From: an uncultured Roseburia sp.
GTDB taxonomy: Bacteria > Bacillota > Clostridia > Lachnospirales > Lachnospiraceae
DNA length: 26,428 bases
Direction: 5' to 3'
Assembly: GCA_934309475.1 (NCBI GenBank)
Contig: CAKRDK010000028.1
Location: 1-26,428, forward strand
In this document: one piece after another, positions 1 through 7,779 of the stretch
Numbering within the stretch: position 1 is the stretch's first letter
How the letters are laid out: the number at the start of each line of letters is the position of its first letter
The notes under the pieces: generated by a model
The model's input: the letters and a program-made list of their open reading frames with translations, nothing else
What the model was told of the DNA's origin: nothing
Database searches by the model: none
Translations under genes and position numbers: made by a program

Positions 1-123
1 CCGGATGGCCGTGTGCTTGGTAAGATGGCTCACTCCGAGAGACGTGACAGAAGTGTTGCAATGAACATTTACGGAGAACAGGATCTTAAGATTTTTGAAT
101 CTGGTGTAAAATATTTTAAATAA
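1..123 (+). CDS. purL: Phosphoribosylformylglycinamidine synthase, C-terminal end (partial)
   Basis: The window opens inside a gene whose last 40 codons read P-D-G-R-V-L-G-K-M-A-H-S-E-R and end in E-S-G-V-K-Y-F-K before TAA at 121-123. This resembles the C-terminus of the long single-chain FGAM synthase, whose glutaminase domain ends with a G-K-x-x-H-S-E-R motif. The enzyme makes FGAM from FGAR, glutamine and ATP in purine synthesis. Only the tail is present, so the catalytic residues cannot be checked. A hairpin terminator follows within 20 bases, so this is the end of its transcript. purC begins at the other end of the window, but 26 kb of unrelated genes lie between them. Confidence 0.82.
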   Translation, partial: PDGRVLGKMAHSERRDRSVAMNIYGEQDLKIFESGVKYFK

Positions 124-139
124 TAAAGGAAAATAAACG

Positions 140-178
140 AAAGACTCTGTGGAAGAAGAAAATTCTGCAGAGTCTTTT
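140..178 (+). terminator. Intrinsic terminator after purL
   Basis: AAAGACTCTG at 140-149 pairs perfectly with CAGAGTCTTT at 168-177, with an 18-base A-rich loop and a short T run. It closes the purL transcript. Confidence 0.8.
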
Positions 179-207
179 GCGTATAGGAGCAATTCGCTTG
201 CAAGTCC

Positions 208-235
208 TTGCGAAGCCCTTTTTTCATAGTATAAT
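208..235 (+). promoter_or_regulatory. Possible promoter for the Rpn remnant
   Basis: TTGCGA at 208-213 and TATAAT at 230-235 are 16 bases apart. The -10 box is perfect and the -35 is weak. The -35 overlaps a small imperfect hairpin (TTCGC at 193-197 with GCGAA at 210-214) followed by CCCTTTTTT. It may be left over from the intact gene or from an insertion. Confidence 0.35.
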
Positions 236-239
236 TTAG

Positions 240-605
240 AATAACAGAGATTTATTTAATTTGCTTGAAATTTTGCTGGATAAAAGCAGTAAATTGAGTG
301 ATACACGGGAGAAAGCAATCAATTATGCAAGAGAACATAAAGTAGAAACGTCAGTTATCGTGACAGTCGCAGGAGCGGCGAATTGTAAGATGGACTATAA
401 TAGAATGTTAAAGAAGGGAGATGCTGATATGTGCACTGTATTTGAGGAAACAAGAACAGAAGGAGAAGCAAAAGGTATTGTCGAAACAGGATACGAATTT
501 GGTCTTTCGGAAAACGATATTTTAGCAAGACTTCAGAAAAAGTTGAATGTACCGTTACAGAAAGCACAGGAGTATCTTGCTATGTTTGGAAAAAAGACGG
601 TATAG
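240..605 (+). pseudogene. Truncated Rpn/PD-(D/E)XK nuclease family remnant
   Basis: The frame is open from 240 to the TAG at 603-605 but has no convincing start; a TTG at 261 is the first usual start codon. The C-terminal half (residues D-A-D-M-C, then E-E-T-R-T-E-G-E-A-K-G-I, then F-G-L-S-E-N-D-I-L-A-R-L) matches the C-terminal pattern of Rpn-type recombination-promoting nucleases, formerly called putative transposases. Those proteins are usually near 300 residues and carry the nuclease core at the N-terminus, which is absent here. I therefore read it as a 5'-deleted relic. A terminator follows at 620-671. Alternatively it is a small expressed protein of unknown function started at TTG. Family assignment is from pattern memory and moderate. 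Confidence 0.5.
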
Positions 606-619
606 AAATAAATAACAGA

Positions 620-671
620 CCTTGTAGAGATGCGCTATATCACATATCAATCATCACTACAAGGCTTTTTT
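620..671 (+). terminator. Terminator after the Rpn remnant
   Basis: CCTTGTAG at 620-627 pairs with CTACAAGG at 657-664, followed by CTTTTTT. The loop is long (29 bases). It isolates the downstream toxin-antitoxin promoter. Confidence 0.7.
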
Positions 672-687
672 AATTTGGCTAAAATTA

Positions 688-727
688 TTGATTAAATCGT
701 ACGAAATGAGTATAATAATAGTACGAA
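688..727 (+). promoter_or_regulatory. Toxin-antitoxin promoter with repeated operator
   Basis: TTGATT at 688-693 and TATAAT at 711-716 are spaced by 17 bases. The word GTACGAA occurs at 699-705 and again at 721-727, a 22-base period that brackets the -10 box. The first copy sits in the palindrome TCGTACGA (697-704). Phd/YefM antitoxins usually repress their own promoter at such sites, so these are likely operators. Confidence 0.7.
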
Positions 728-743
728 GAAAGGAAGTGGTACA

Positions 744-959
744 ATGTCAATTACAGCAACAGAATTAAAAAATAATCTGGGAAAATATTTATTATTATCA
801 GCGACAGAAGATGTTTTTATTACTAAAAATGGAAAAATAGTAGCAAAGTTGACCAATCCATATCAGGATAGAGTTGAGACAGCAAAATCTTTGTTTGGCA
901 TTTTACCAAAGGATGCAGATGTGGACGTGGCGAGACAAGAAAGGCTCGGTGCAAAATAG
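744..959 (+). CDS. Phd/YefM-family antitoxin
   Basis: This 71-residue protein begins M-S-I-T-A-T-E-L-K-N-N-L-G-K-Y-L and continues V-F-I-T-K-N-G-K-I-V-A-K-L. That is the N-terminal Phd/YefM fold, which dimerises, binds the operator and wraps the toxin through a flexible C-terminus. An AGGAAG ribosome binding site precedes the ATG. It abuts the PIN-domain gene with no spacer (stop at 957-959, next ATG at 960), the usual antitoxin-first order. It should neutralise the toxin and, with it, autoregulate the promoter at 688-727. Confidence 0.88.
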   Translation: MSITATELKNNLGKYLLLSATEDVFITKNGKIVAKLTNPYQDRVETAKSLFGILPKDADVDVARQERLGAK

Positions 960-1379
960 ATGAAGATTCTTGCAGATACAAATGTGATAATTGATGCTCT
1001 GACTTCAAGGGAACCATGGAATGAAAGTGCAGAAAAAATATTTCTTATGGCGGCAAATCATACGATTGAGATGTATATTACCGCAAGCTCAGCGACGGAC
1101 ATTTATTATCTGATAAGAAAGTACATGCATCAGACACAAAAGGCAAAGGCGGTTTTGGAGAGACTTTTTTCCTTAACAAGAATATTGGAAGTGACAGCAA
1201 ATGATTGTCTGGAGGCACTGGTATCTTCGATTGGTGATTATGAGGATGCTGTTATGGAGAAAGTGGCTTCGAGAAATGATATGGATTATATAGTCACAAG
1301 AAATATAAAAGACTATCAGGGAGGAAATACAAAGATAATTTTGCCGGATGATTTTGTAAAATTAATGGAACAGGAATAA
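960..1379 (+). CDS. PIN-domain toxin, VapC-like ribonuclease
   Basis: The 139-residue length is typical of VapC toxins. The N-terminus M-K-I-L-A-D-T-N-V-I-I-D-A-L carries the first metal-binding aspartate (Asp6). Acidic residues at G-D-Y-E-D-A (Asp93, Glu95, Asp96) and the late T-R-N-I-K-D-Y motif complete the expected PIN active site. Such enzymes cleave tRNA or rRNA when the antitoxin is lost. The target cannot be read from sequence. The gene is translationally coupled to the upstream antitoxin. No promoter is visible between it and the NYN gene 52 bases downstream, so read-through is possible. Confidence 0.88.
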   Translation: MKILADTNVIIDALTSREPWNESAEKIFLMAANHTIEMYITASSATDIYYLIRKYMHQTQKAKAVLERLFSLTRILEVTANDCLEALVSSIGDYEDAVMEKVASRNDMDYIVTRNIKDYQGGNTKIILPDDFVKLMEQE

Positions 1380-1431
1380 AAGCGGAAACTTTACAAATGC
1401 GCAAAGAACAGCGCAGGAACTGGAGAATAGG

Positions 1432-2220
1432 ATGAATGAGAATCAGGTAGCGGTTTTAATTGACGGAGATAATATTTCAACCAAATATGCAGAGTATATT
1501 AAGCAGGAGGCAACCAGAATCGGAAGAATTAAGATTTTCCGGTTGTACGGTTCGGTGAGTTCTCCGAGTGTCAAGGCGTGGTATCGTGTCATGCCCAAAT
1601 ACGGAATAACACCGATGCTTCAGATTTGCTATACAAAAGGAAAAAGTATTGCAGATCAGGCGCTGACGATAGATGCCATGGATATTTTGTATTCCGGGGA
1701 GGTGGATACAATTTGTCTCGTGACAAGCGACAGTGATTTTACCAAACTGGCATATCGAATCAAAGAATCCGGGAAAAAAGTAATTGGAATGGGAGAGCAG
1801 AAGACAAATGGTTCACTGCCACAGGCATGTGATGAGTTCAAAATGCTCGATTTGATTTATCAGGTGGAAGACAGTGAGGAAGAAGAGGTACAGACTGTCG
1901 AGGAAGAGGAAACCATCGACAACGAAGTATTAGAAGAGGATTATGTCGAGGAAAAGAAGACGATAAGTATTCCGACGGAAGACGAGATTGTGAAAAAAAT
2001 AGCAGGATTTTTAGACGATACCTGGGTCAATCTTTCGAATGTGGGAATTTATCTGAACAAACAGGTGCCGGGATTTGACGTGCGAAATTATAACTACAAA
2101 AATATGGGACAGATTATCGGAGCACACAAAGATATGTTTGACATTAAATCAAAATCGAACAAAGACGGCATCCACCAGATTGTCTATGTGCGCCTGAAGA
2201 CAGATGATTCCGCAAAGTAA
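1432..2220 (+). CDS. NYN-domain protein with C-terminal OST-HTH/LOTUS domain
   Basis: The protein has 262 residues in two domains. Residues 1-145 are a NYN (LabA/DUF88) nuclease-like fold: V-A-V-L-I-D-G-D-N-I-S near the start, then A-L-T-I-D-A-M-D and V-T-S-D-S-D-F-T-K-L, which supply the acidic metal-site residues. A very acidic linker (about 147-175) leads to a winged-helix LOTUS-like domain (about 180-255), usually an RNA-binding module. The architecture suggests an RNA-processing or RNA-decay role, but the substrate is unknown. The start is supported by GGAG eight bases upstream. A separate strong promoter begins 17 bases past its stop. Confidence 0.85.
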   Translation: MNENQVAVLIDGDNISTKYAEYIKQEATRIGRIKIFRLYGSVSSPSVKAWYRVMPKYGITPMLQICYTKGKSIADQALTIDAMDILYSGEVDTICLVTSDSDFTKLAYRIKESGKKVIGMGEQKTNGSLPQACDEFKMLDLIYQVEDSEEEEVQTVEEEETIDNEVLEEDYVEEKKTISIPTEDEIVKKIAGFLDDTWVNLSNVGIYLNKQVPGFDVRNYNYKNMGQIIGAHKDMFDIKSKSNKDGIHQIVYVRLKTDDSAK

Positions 2221-2236
2221 AAATGGAAATGATGTA

Positions 2237-2265
2237 TTGACAGTTTTTCGGTATTCCGCTACAAT
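2237..2265 (+). promoter_or_regulatory. Promoter of the T-box leader and trpS
   Basis: TTGACA at 2237-2242 is a consensus -35. TACAAT at 2260-2265 is one base from a consensus -10. The spacer is 17 bases. Transcription should start near 2272, just ahead of T-box stem I. Confidence 0.85.
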
Positions 2266-2279
2266 AAATGAGTAGAAAC

Positions 2280-2506
2280 CGTTGAATGAGAAGAGTAGGC
2301 ATAACAGAGATTTCCAGAGAGTGGCAGAGGGTGGAATTGCCATAGTTGAAAGTATGTTGAATGGGCTCATGAGGGCGACCCGAACCGGAAGCAGTAGGCG
2401 TCGACGGATTCCCGCCGTTAGAGGGAGGACATATGGTGGTATGTTTACATAGGTGGCAATAGAATTTTTCAAACTCTTATCCTTTGTAGGATGAGGGTTT
2501 TTTTAT
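2280..2506 (+). ncRNA. T-box leader, tryptophan-specific
   Basis: The T-box landmarks appear in order: an AGAGTAGGC-like start and CAGAGAG with GGTGGAA in stem I; a specifier region GAATGGGCTC with UGG (Trp) at 2362-2364; the stem III/II block AGTAGGCGTCGACGG with CCGTTA; and the T-box core AGGTGGCA at 2451-2458. The bulge UGGC (2454-2457) would pair with a tRNA ending GCCA, as expected for tRNA-Trp with a G discriminator. ACATAGG can pair with CCTTTGT to form the antiterminator, competing with the terminator. Uncharged tRNA-Trp should therefore switch on trpS. The assignment is by motif recognition; a covariance-model search would confirm it. Confidence 0.88.
2472..2504 (+). terminator. T-box regulated terminator
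   Basis: AACTCTTATCCT at 2472-2483 pairs over 12 positions (including G-U pairs) with AGGATGAGGGTT at 2488-2499, with a 4-base loop and T7 after it. Its 5' arm overlaps the 3' side of the antiterminator. Confidence 0.88.
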
Positions 2507-2533
2507 TTAAAAAGTATCCATTCACCATAAAAA

Positions 2534-2555
2534 AGAATCCTGCTTGCAGGATTCT
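2534..2555 (+). repeat. Perfect inverted repeat between T-box and trpS
   Basis: AGAATCCTGC and GCAGGATTCT flank a TT centre, giving a perfect 10-base arm pair. There is no T run after it, so it is not a terminator. It lies 40 bases before the trpS start, in the read-through transcript. Confidence 0.7.
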
Positions 2556-2594
2556 CCGCGAGAGACATCTGAATAGAAAGAGAGGCAGTTAGAA

Positions 2595-3680
2595 ATGGGA
2601 AAAATTATTTTGACAGGGGACAGACCGACAGGAAGACTTCATGTAGGACATTATGTTGGATCTTTACGAAGAAGGGTAGAATTGCAGAATTCAGGCGATT
2701 ACGATAAAACATTTATCATGATTGCGGATGCACAGGCACTGACAGATAACATCGAGAACCCGGATAAAATCCGTGAGAATATCGTGGAGGTAGCGTTAGA
2801 TTACCTTTCTGCAGGCTTAGATCCGACGAAAGCAACGTTATTTGTACAGTCACAGATTGCGGAACTGACAGAGCTTACGTTCTACTATATGGATTTAGTG
2901 ACAGTTTCACGTCTGCAGAGAAATCCAACCGTAAAAAATGAGATTATCATGAGAAATTTTGAGGCAAGTATCCCGGTAGGATTTTTTACTTATCCAATCA
3001 GTCAGGCAGCAGATATTACAGCGTTTAAGGCAACGACAGTGCCGGTTGGAGATGACCAGCTTCCAATGATTGAGCAGACACGTGAAATCGTCCGCAAATT
3101 TAATTCTGTTTATGATGAAGTTCTTGTGGAGCCGGAAGCTTTACTGCCGGATAATGAGGCATGCATGCGTCTGCCGGGAACAGATGGAAAAGCAAAGATG
3201 AGCAAATCGTTAGGAAACTGTATTTACCTTGCAGATTCACCGGAAGATGTGAAAAAGAAAATCATGGCAATGTATACAGATCCAACGCATATTCAGGTCA
3301 GCGACCCGGGACACTTAGAGGGCAACGCGGTATTTACTTACTTGGATGCATTCTGCAAACCGGAACATTTTGAACGCTATCTTCCGGAATATGCATGTTT
3401 ACAGGAGCTGAAAGACCACTACACAAGAGGCGGACTTGGTGATGTGAAAGTGAAGAAGTTCTTAAATAATATCGTGCAGGAAGAGTTAGAACCGTTAAGA
3501 GCAAGAAGAAAAGAATATGAAAAAGATATTCCGGAAGTATACAATATCTTAAAGAAGGGAAGCGACGCAGCAAGAGAAGTAGCTGCCCAGACGCTTCATG
3601 AAGTAAAATCTGCGATGCGTATCAACTATTTTGATGATGCAGAGCTTATCAAATTACAGGCAGAAAAATATCAGGGCTAA
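2595..3680 (+). CDS. trpS: Tryptophanyl-tRNA synthetase
   Basis: This class I aminoacyl-tRNA synthetase has 361 residues and charges tRNA-Trp with tryptophan. The HIGH-type signature is T-G-R-L-H-V-G-H (residues 12-19), and the KMSKS loop is intact at residues 201-205 (K-M-S-K-S-L-G-N). The active-site region D-A-Q-A-L-T-D lies near residue 45. It is slightly longer than the roughly 330-residue Escherichia and Bacillus enzymes, in line with a clostridial subgroup. Expression is controlled by the Trp T-box upstream. No convincing terminator separates it from the glucan locus, only a 6-base hairpin just after the stop that lacks a T run. Confidence 0.97.
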   Translation: MGKIILTGDRPTGRLHVGHYVGSLRRRVELQNSGDYDKTFIMIADAQALTDNIENPDKIRENIVEVALDYLSAGLDPTKATLFVQSQIAELTELTFYYMDLVTVSRLQRNPTVKNEIIMRNFEASIPVGFFTYPISQAADITAFKATTVPVGDDQLPMIEQTREIVRKFNSVYDEVLVEPEALLPDNEACMRLPGTDGKAKMSKSLGNCIYLADSPEDVKKKIMAMYTDPTHIQVSDPGHLEGNAVFTYLDAFCKPEHFERYLPEYACLQELKDHYTRGGLGDVKVKKFLNNIVQEELEPLRARRKEYEKDIPEVYNILKKGSDAAREVAAQTLHEVKSAMRINYFDDAELIKLQAEKYQG

Positions 3681-3702
3681 AAATTAGATAGGCTAATTAG
3701 TG

Positions 3703-3762
3703 CATGAAAATGATATTTTTCATATCAATCTGGTTTTAAATTGTCGAGAACTCCGATAGTAT
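3703..3762 (+). promoter_or_regulatory. AraC-type operator and promoter of GH94-1
   Basis: CATGAAAATGATATTTTT at 3703-3720 is identical to the element before GH94-2 and nearly identical to those before GH16 and the binding-protein gene. The likely -10, TAGTAT at 3757-3762, begins exactly 54 bases after the C of CATG. The -35 position has no good hexamer, as expected for an activator-dependent promoter. Confidence 0.72.
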
Positions 3763-3793
3763 TACCTATATTAAGATGAAAAGGAGTTTTTGG

Positions 3794-6535
3794 ATGAATA
3801 CAATACAATTTTTAGATCAGGATGGAACTTTTTCTATAAAGCAGCCGGAAAATTACAGTTATCTGTATTTCCCGGTTGCGGGAGAAAAGGGAATTAAGAG
3901 TTCTCTTACTCCAAATCTCGGTGGAGACATCAAAATGAATCAGAATGCATTTTTGATGGAACCAGTCAGTGCCGAAAATCTGCATAATAATCGTTCATGC
4001 AGAAATTTCTGGTGCCATATTCAAGGCGTGGGAAGTTGGTCAGTAGTCGGCGCATCAGCAGAAGAAGAAAATAAAAAATTTACAGAAGAGCAGGATGAAA
4101 GTGAGCTTACGGCAGGATTTATGTGGCAAAGTGTGACCAGAAAATCTGAAAAGTATCGTTTAGAGGCCAAGGTGACTTCATTTGTTCCGATACAACATAA
4201 TGTAGAAATTATGCAGGTTGAAATCTGCAACCGCAGCGAGTGCAAGCAGAATATTACTCCGACGGCTGCAATTCCGATGTTTGGAAGAAGTGCAGATAAT
4301 ATCAGGGATCACAGACACGTAACATCACTTTTACATAGAATAAGAACTACAGAATATGGTGTATATGTAAAACCAACTTTGTCATTTGATGAGCGTGGTC
4401 ATCAAAAAAATGAGTTGACATATTTTGTATGTGGAGTAACCGGCTCTGGTGATAAGCCAAGAGACTTTTATCCGATTGTGGAGAAATATATAGGTGAGGG
4501 AGGAACCTTTACACATCCGCGAAGCGTGATAAAAAACGAAGCGGGGGTTCAGGCAAACTGTTCTTTTGAGGGGAAGGAAGCGTTGGGAGGTATTCGCTTT
4601 CCAGAGATTACATTAAAACCGGGAGAATGTGCAACCTATACGGTAATGATGGGAATTACAGAAAAGGAACAGGACATTGAGACGATACTTATGGAGTATA
4701 ATTCTAAGGCGAAAGTGGAAGAGACACTCAGACATACTATCGAGTACTGGCAGAAAAAAGTGAACGTCAGATATGATACCGGAAAGCCGGAGTTTGATAA
4801 TTATATGCGCTGGGTCAGTTTTCAACCAATTTTAAGAAGAATTTACGGCTGCTCCTTTTTGCCACACCATGATTATGGAAGAGGTGGAAGAGGCTGGAGA
4901 GATCTTTGGCAGGATTGTCTTTCCCTTCTGCTTATGGATCCGGATGGCGTTCGTCAGATGATTCTTGCAAATTATGGTGGTGTTCGTGTAGATGGTACAA
5001 ATGCAACGATTATAGGGGAGAAGCAGGGAGAATTTATTGCAGATAGAAATGGAATTGCACGTGTCTGGATGGATCATGGTGTGTGGCCGTTTATGACAAC
5101 AAAACTGTATCTGGATCAGACTGGGGATGCTACAATTTTAAAAGAGAAAGTATCATATTTTAAAGATGAGCAGATGCATAGGGGAATGAACCTGGATAAG
5201 TGCTGGGATAGTTCCTATGGAACCAGACAAAAAGATGAGAGTGGGGCTGTTTATGAGGGAACCATTTTAGAACATATATTATTAGAGCATTTGTGCGCAT
5301 TTTATGAAGTTGGAGAACACAATCATATCAGACTTCGTGGTGCGGATTGGAATGATGCCATTGATATGGCTGCGGAGCATGGCGAGAGCGTTGCATTTAC
5401 ATGTGCTTATGTTGGAAATCTTACACAGATGGCTGAATTGCTTACAGAACTTGCAGACAAGTATGGATGGGAGCAAGTGGAATTGCTAGAGGAAGCTGCA
5501 ATTTTATTGAAAGACGATGTGCTGTTATATGATGATATCGAAAGGAAGCAGGAACTTTTGCAGAGGTATTTACAAGAATGCGGGCATAATGTAAGTGGAA
5601 GGATAATTACCGTTCCGGTGTTAGAACTTGTAGAGAATCTCCGACATAAGGCAGATTGGATGAAAGAACATATCAGGCAGTCTGAGTGGATTCAGGGGAT
5701 AGAGGAAAATGCCCAGGAAGGCTGGTTCAACAGTTATTATGATAATCATAAAAGAGCGGTAGAAGGATATCGCGAAGATGGCGTCCGTATGATGCTGACA
5801 GGACAGGTATTTGCAATCATGAGTGGTACGGCAAAGGAGGAGCAGGTTGAAAGTATCTGTAATAGTGCCGACTTGTATTTATATGATGCAGAGATAGGGG
5901 GATACCGCCTGAATACGGACTTTCAGGAGGAGAAATTTGATCTGGGAAGAATGTTCGGATTTGCGTATGGGGAAAAAGAAAATGGTGCTGTATTTTCACA
6001 TATGACAGTTATGTATGCAAATGCGCTGTACCGCAGGGGATTTGTCAGGGAAGGATACAAGGCACTTCAGACATTGGCTGATACTGCGTTACGTTTTGAG
6101 ACGAGTAAAATATACCCTGGTATACCAGAATATTTTAACGGCGAGGGACGTGGAATGTATCATTACCTTACCGGAGCCGCAAGCTGGTATATGTTAACTT
6201 TTATTACAGAAGTTTTTGGAGTTCGTGGAGAGTTAGGCAGCTTAGTGATTGAGCCTAAACTTATGCCAGAACAGTTTGACCAGCATGGAAAAGCGCAGAT
6301 AGAACTTAGCTTCGCAAACAAAAGAATTAAAGTTGTAATTTCAAATCCAAAGAGACTTGAGTATGGTGAATATATAGTGAAAAATATTACATATGGGGAT
6401 GGTAAAGAACTGGAATGTGGGGGACGAAAGGCTGTTTTGAAACGAGAAATTGTGGAAAAAATGTCGGATACATTGCAGATGATTGTAGTTGAATTAGATA
6501 GAAAGCAGGGAGTAAATGGAAGAAAAACAGATTGA
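3794..6535 (+). CDS. GH94 glycoside phosphorylase, laminaribiose phosphorylase-like
   Basis: The protein has 913 residues from the ATG at 3794, which has AAAGGAG eight bases upstream; an in-frame ATG at 3776 precedes that site and is unlikely. It has no signal peptide, so it is cytosolic. The fold order is GH94: an N-terminal beta-sandwich, a helical linker, an (alpha/alpha)6 barrel and a C-terminal cap. Markers include G-R-G-G-R-G-W-R-D-L-W-Q-D near the barrel start and the catalytic-acid motif A-D-W-N-D at residues 517-521. Length and the Gly/Arg-rich motif fit laminaribiose phosphorylases (about 910 residues) better than cellobiose phosphorylases (about 810). It should convert a beta-1,3-glucoside plus phosphate to glucose 1-phosphate. 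Linkage specificity is inferred. The cupin gene overlaps its last 20 bases. Confidence 0.85.
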   Translation: MNTIQFLDQDGTFSIKQPENYSYLYFPVAGEKGIKSSLTPNLGGDIKMNQNAFLMEPVSAENLHNNRSCRNFWCHIQGVGSWSVVGASAEEENKKFTEEQDESELTAGFMWQSVTRKSEKYRLEAKVTSFVPIQHNVEIMQVEICNRSECKQNITPTAAIPMFGRSADNIRDHRHVTSLLHRIRTTEYGVYVKPTLSFDERGHQKNELTYFVCGVTGSGDKPRDFYPIVEKYIGEGGTFTHPRSVIKNEAGVQANCSFEGKEALGGIRFPEITLKPGECATYTVMMGITEKEQDIETILMEYNSKAKVEETLRHTIEYWQKKVNVRYDTGKPEFDNYMRWVSFQPILRRIYGCSFLPHHDYGRGGRGWRDLWQDCLSLLLMDPDGVRQMILANYGGVRVDGTNATIIGEKQGEFIADRNGIARVWMDHGVWPFMTTKLYLDQTGDATILKEKVSYFKDEQMHRGMNLDKCWDSSYGTRQKDESGAVYEGTILEHILLEHLCAFYEVGEHNHIRLRGADWNDAIDMAAEHGESVAFTCAYVGNLTQMAELLTELADKYGWEQVELLEEAAILLKDDVLLYDDIERKQELLQRYLQECGHNVSGRIITVPVLELVENLRHKADWMKEHIRQSEWIQGIEENAQEGWFNSYYDNHKRAVEGYREDGVRMMLTGQVFAIMSGTAKEEQVESICNSADLYLYDAEIGGYRLNTDFQEEKFDLGRMFGFAYGEKENGAVFSHMTVMYANALYRRGFVREGYKALQTLADTALRFETSKIYPGIPEYFNGEGRGMYHYLTGAASWYMLTFITEVFGVRGELGSLVIEPKLMPEQFDQHGKAQIELSFANKRIKVVISNPKRLEYGEYIVKNITYGDGKELECGGRKAVLKREIVEKMSDTLQMIVVELDRKQGVNGRKTD

Positions 6536-6914
6536 GATTACGGATTTTCAGAAGGCAGGTTATTTGCCACTTGTTGATTTTGAAACATGGCGTGTAGCGG
6601 TATTAAAATTTTGTGATGACTTGCGGATAGAGAATGTCAAAACCATGCAGAAACATTTAGAAACGGACGAGGTGTTTGTTCTCTTACGTGGACAATGTAC
6701 CTTATATCTTGGAGGAGGTGGGGAACATCCCGGTGAAATTCAAAAAATCAACATGTGTCCAGGAAAAGTTTATAATATCAAGAAAGGCGTGTGGCATAAC
6801 CATACGATGGATGAGCAGGGTGAAGTGCTTATTGTAGAAAATAGCAATACAACAGATGATAATTCACCAATTGAAAATTTGACAGATGAACAGATAGAAC
6901 AGTTAAATTGGTAA
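6516..6914 (+). CDS. Small cupin-fold protein of unknown function
   Basis: This is a 132-residue single-domain cupin. Conserved features are K-H-L-E-T-D-E-V-F-V-L-L-R-G for the first motif and G-V-W-H-N-H-T-M for the second, leaving several histidines and a glutamate as possible metal ligands. The start has a GGGAG site and overlaps the GH94-1 gene by 20 bases, so the two are translationally coupled. It resembles small WbuC or sugar-isomerase-like cupins, but no specific reaction can be assigned. Location suggests a role in handling a sugar or sugar phosphate from the glucan pathway, or in sensing it. Confidence 0.75.
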   Translation: MEEKQIEITDFQKAGYLPLVDFETWRVAVLKFCDDLRIENVKTMQKHLETDEVFVLLRGQCTLYLGGGGEHPGEIQKINMCPGKVYNIKKGVWHNHTMDEQGEVLIVENSNTTDDNSPIENLTDEQIEQLNW

Positions 6915-6915
6915 T

Positions 6916-6962
6916 AAAAAAGTTCTCCGGCAGGCTTTTATGCTTGACTGGAGAACTTTTTT
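6916..6962. terminator. Bidirectional terminator between cupin and AraC genes
   Basis: An A-run followed by GTTCTCC (6916-6928) pairs with GGAGAAC and a T-run (6950-6962). It serves the converging cupin (plus) and AraC (minus) transcripts. Confidence 0.85.
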
Positions 6963-6963
6963 A

Positions 6964-7719
6964 TTACCAGGTTGTACGATAGTGGTGGTCGCGATATTTT
7001 TTTGGCGTGACGCCAACCATTTTTTTGAACGCCTGAATAAAGTGACTCTGAGAGGAAAAAGCAAGATAATTTGCAATTTCAATCAGACTGTAATCGGAAT
7101 ATTTTAGAAAATTCTGAGCTTTCTCAATTTTCTTTTCTAAGATGTAATCACTGATAGAGATTCCAAGTTCTTTTTTGAAAAGTCTTGACAGATAGCTTGG
7201 AGACAGGCCGGTGTGCTCGGCAAGATCCTGTACGGTGATTCTGCGGTTGATATGGTTGTAAATATATTCCATGCATTGAACAATGGATTTTGAGATGACA
7301 GCATTCTTTTTTAAGAGAAGCATCTTACCGGTAAAGTCGAGAGCCATGCTGTCATGGAGCTTTTCGATAGCGTCAACGGATGTGTAGGAATCCAATTTTT
7401 TGATATAGAAGTCACTGAGACGGTAAGCCTGTTCTAATTCCATTCCGGCTTCCACGCAATGTCTGGTTATCATAGCGACTGTGATAACAAAATGATATTT
7501 TACGTTTGTCAATGGATTTGTGGAAAGCATTCCCATCCCATCCGGATTCGAAAAAGCACCCTGTTTACAGTTTTCCTGAACGAAATCCATATCGCCGGAA
7601 CTGACTGCCTGGTAAAACTTATATTCTTCTTCTAAAGGCCGGTGTTTCAGGTCTTCTTCACTTTTCTTCAATTCCTGCTGACACCATTCTTTTTTTAAAT
7701 CAAATGCATTGCTATTCAT
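6964..7719 (-). CDS. AraC-family transcriptional regulator of the glucan locus
   Basis: The protein has 251 residues. The C-terminal ~100 residues are a classic double helix-turn-helix: V-Q-D-L-A-E-H-T-G-L-S-P-S-Y-L-S-R-L-F-K, then S-L-I-E-I-A-N-Y-L-A-F-S-S-Q-S-H-F-I-Q-A-F-K and V-T-P-K-K-Y-R. The N-terminal half is helical and not an obvious sugar-binding cupin, so the ligand is unknown. I prefer the start at 7719 (M-N-S-N-A-F) behind a GGGGGGAG site with long spacing; an upstream in-frame ATG at 7755 lies 5' of that site. It is divergent from GH16 and the only regulator in the locus. It is the obvious candidate to bind the four shared operator elements. Confidence 0.9.
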   Translation of the reverse strand: MNSNAFDLKKEWCQQELKKSEEDLKHRPLEEEYKFYQAVSSGDMDFVQENCKQGAFSNPDGMGMLSTNPLTNVKYHFVITVAMITRHCVEAGMELEQAYRLSDFYIKKLDSYTSVDAIEKLHDSMALDFTGKMLLLKKNAVISKSIVQCMEYIYNHINRRITVQDLAEHTGLSPSYLSRLFKKELGISISDYILEKKIEKAQNFLKYSDYSLIEIANYLAFSSQSHFIQAFKKMVGVTPKKYRDHHYRTTW

Positions 7720-7772
7720 AAAACATAATTCTCCCCCCTCAAAAATATTCTGCAAGATACAGAAACAAAAAT

Positions 7773-7778
7773 ATTATA
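7773..7778 (-). promoter_or_regulatory. -10 box of the AraC gene
   Basis: On the minus strand the sequence reads TG-C-TATAAT, an extended -10, at 7781-7773. Its upstream part lies inside the operator at 7780-7797. A regulator bound there should block its own gene while activating GH16. Confidence 0.55.
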
Positions 7779-7779
7779 G

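Noticed and set aside
3682..3699. Terminator directly after trpS
   Set aside because: The AATTAG/CTAATT stem is only six AT-rich pairs and has no T run.
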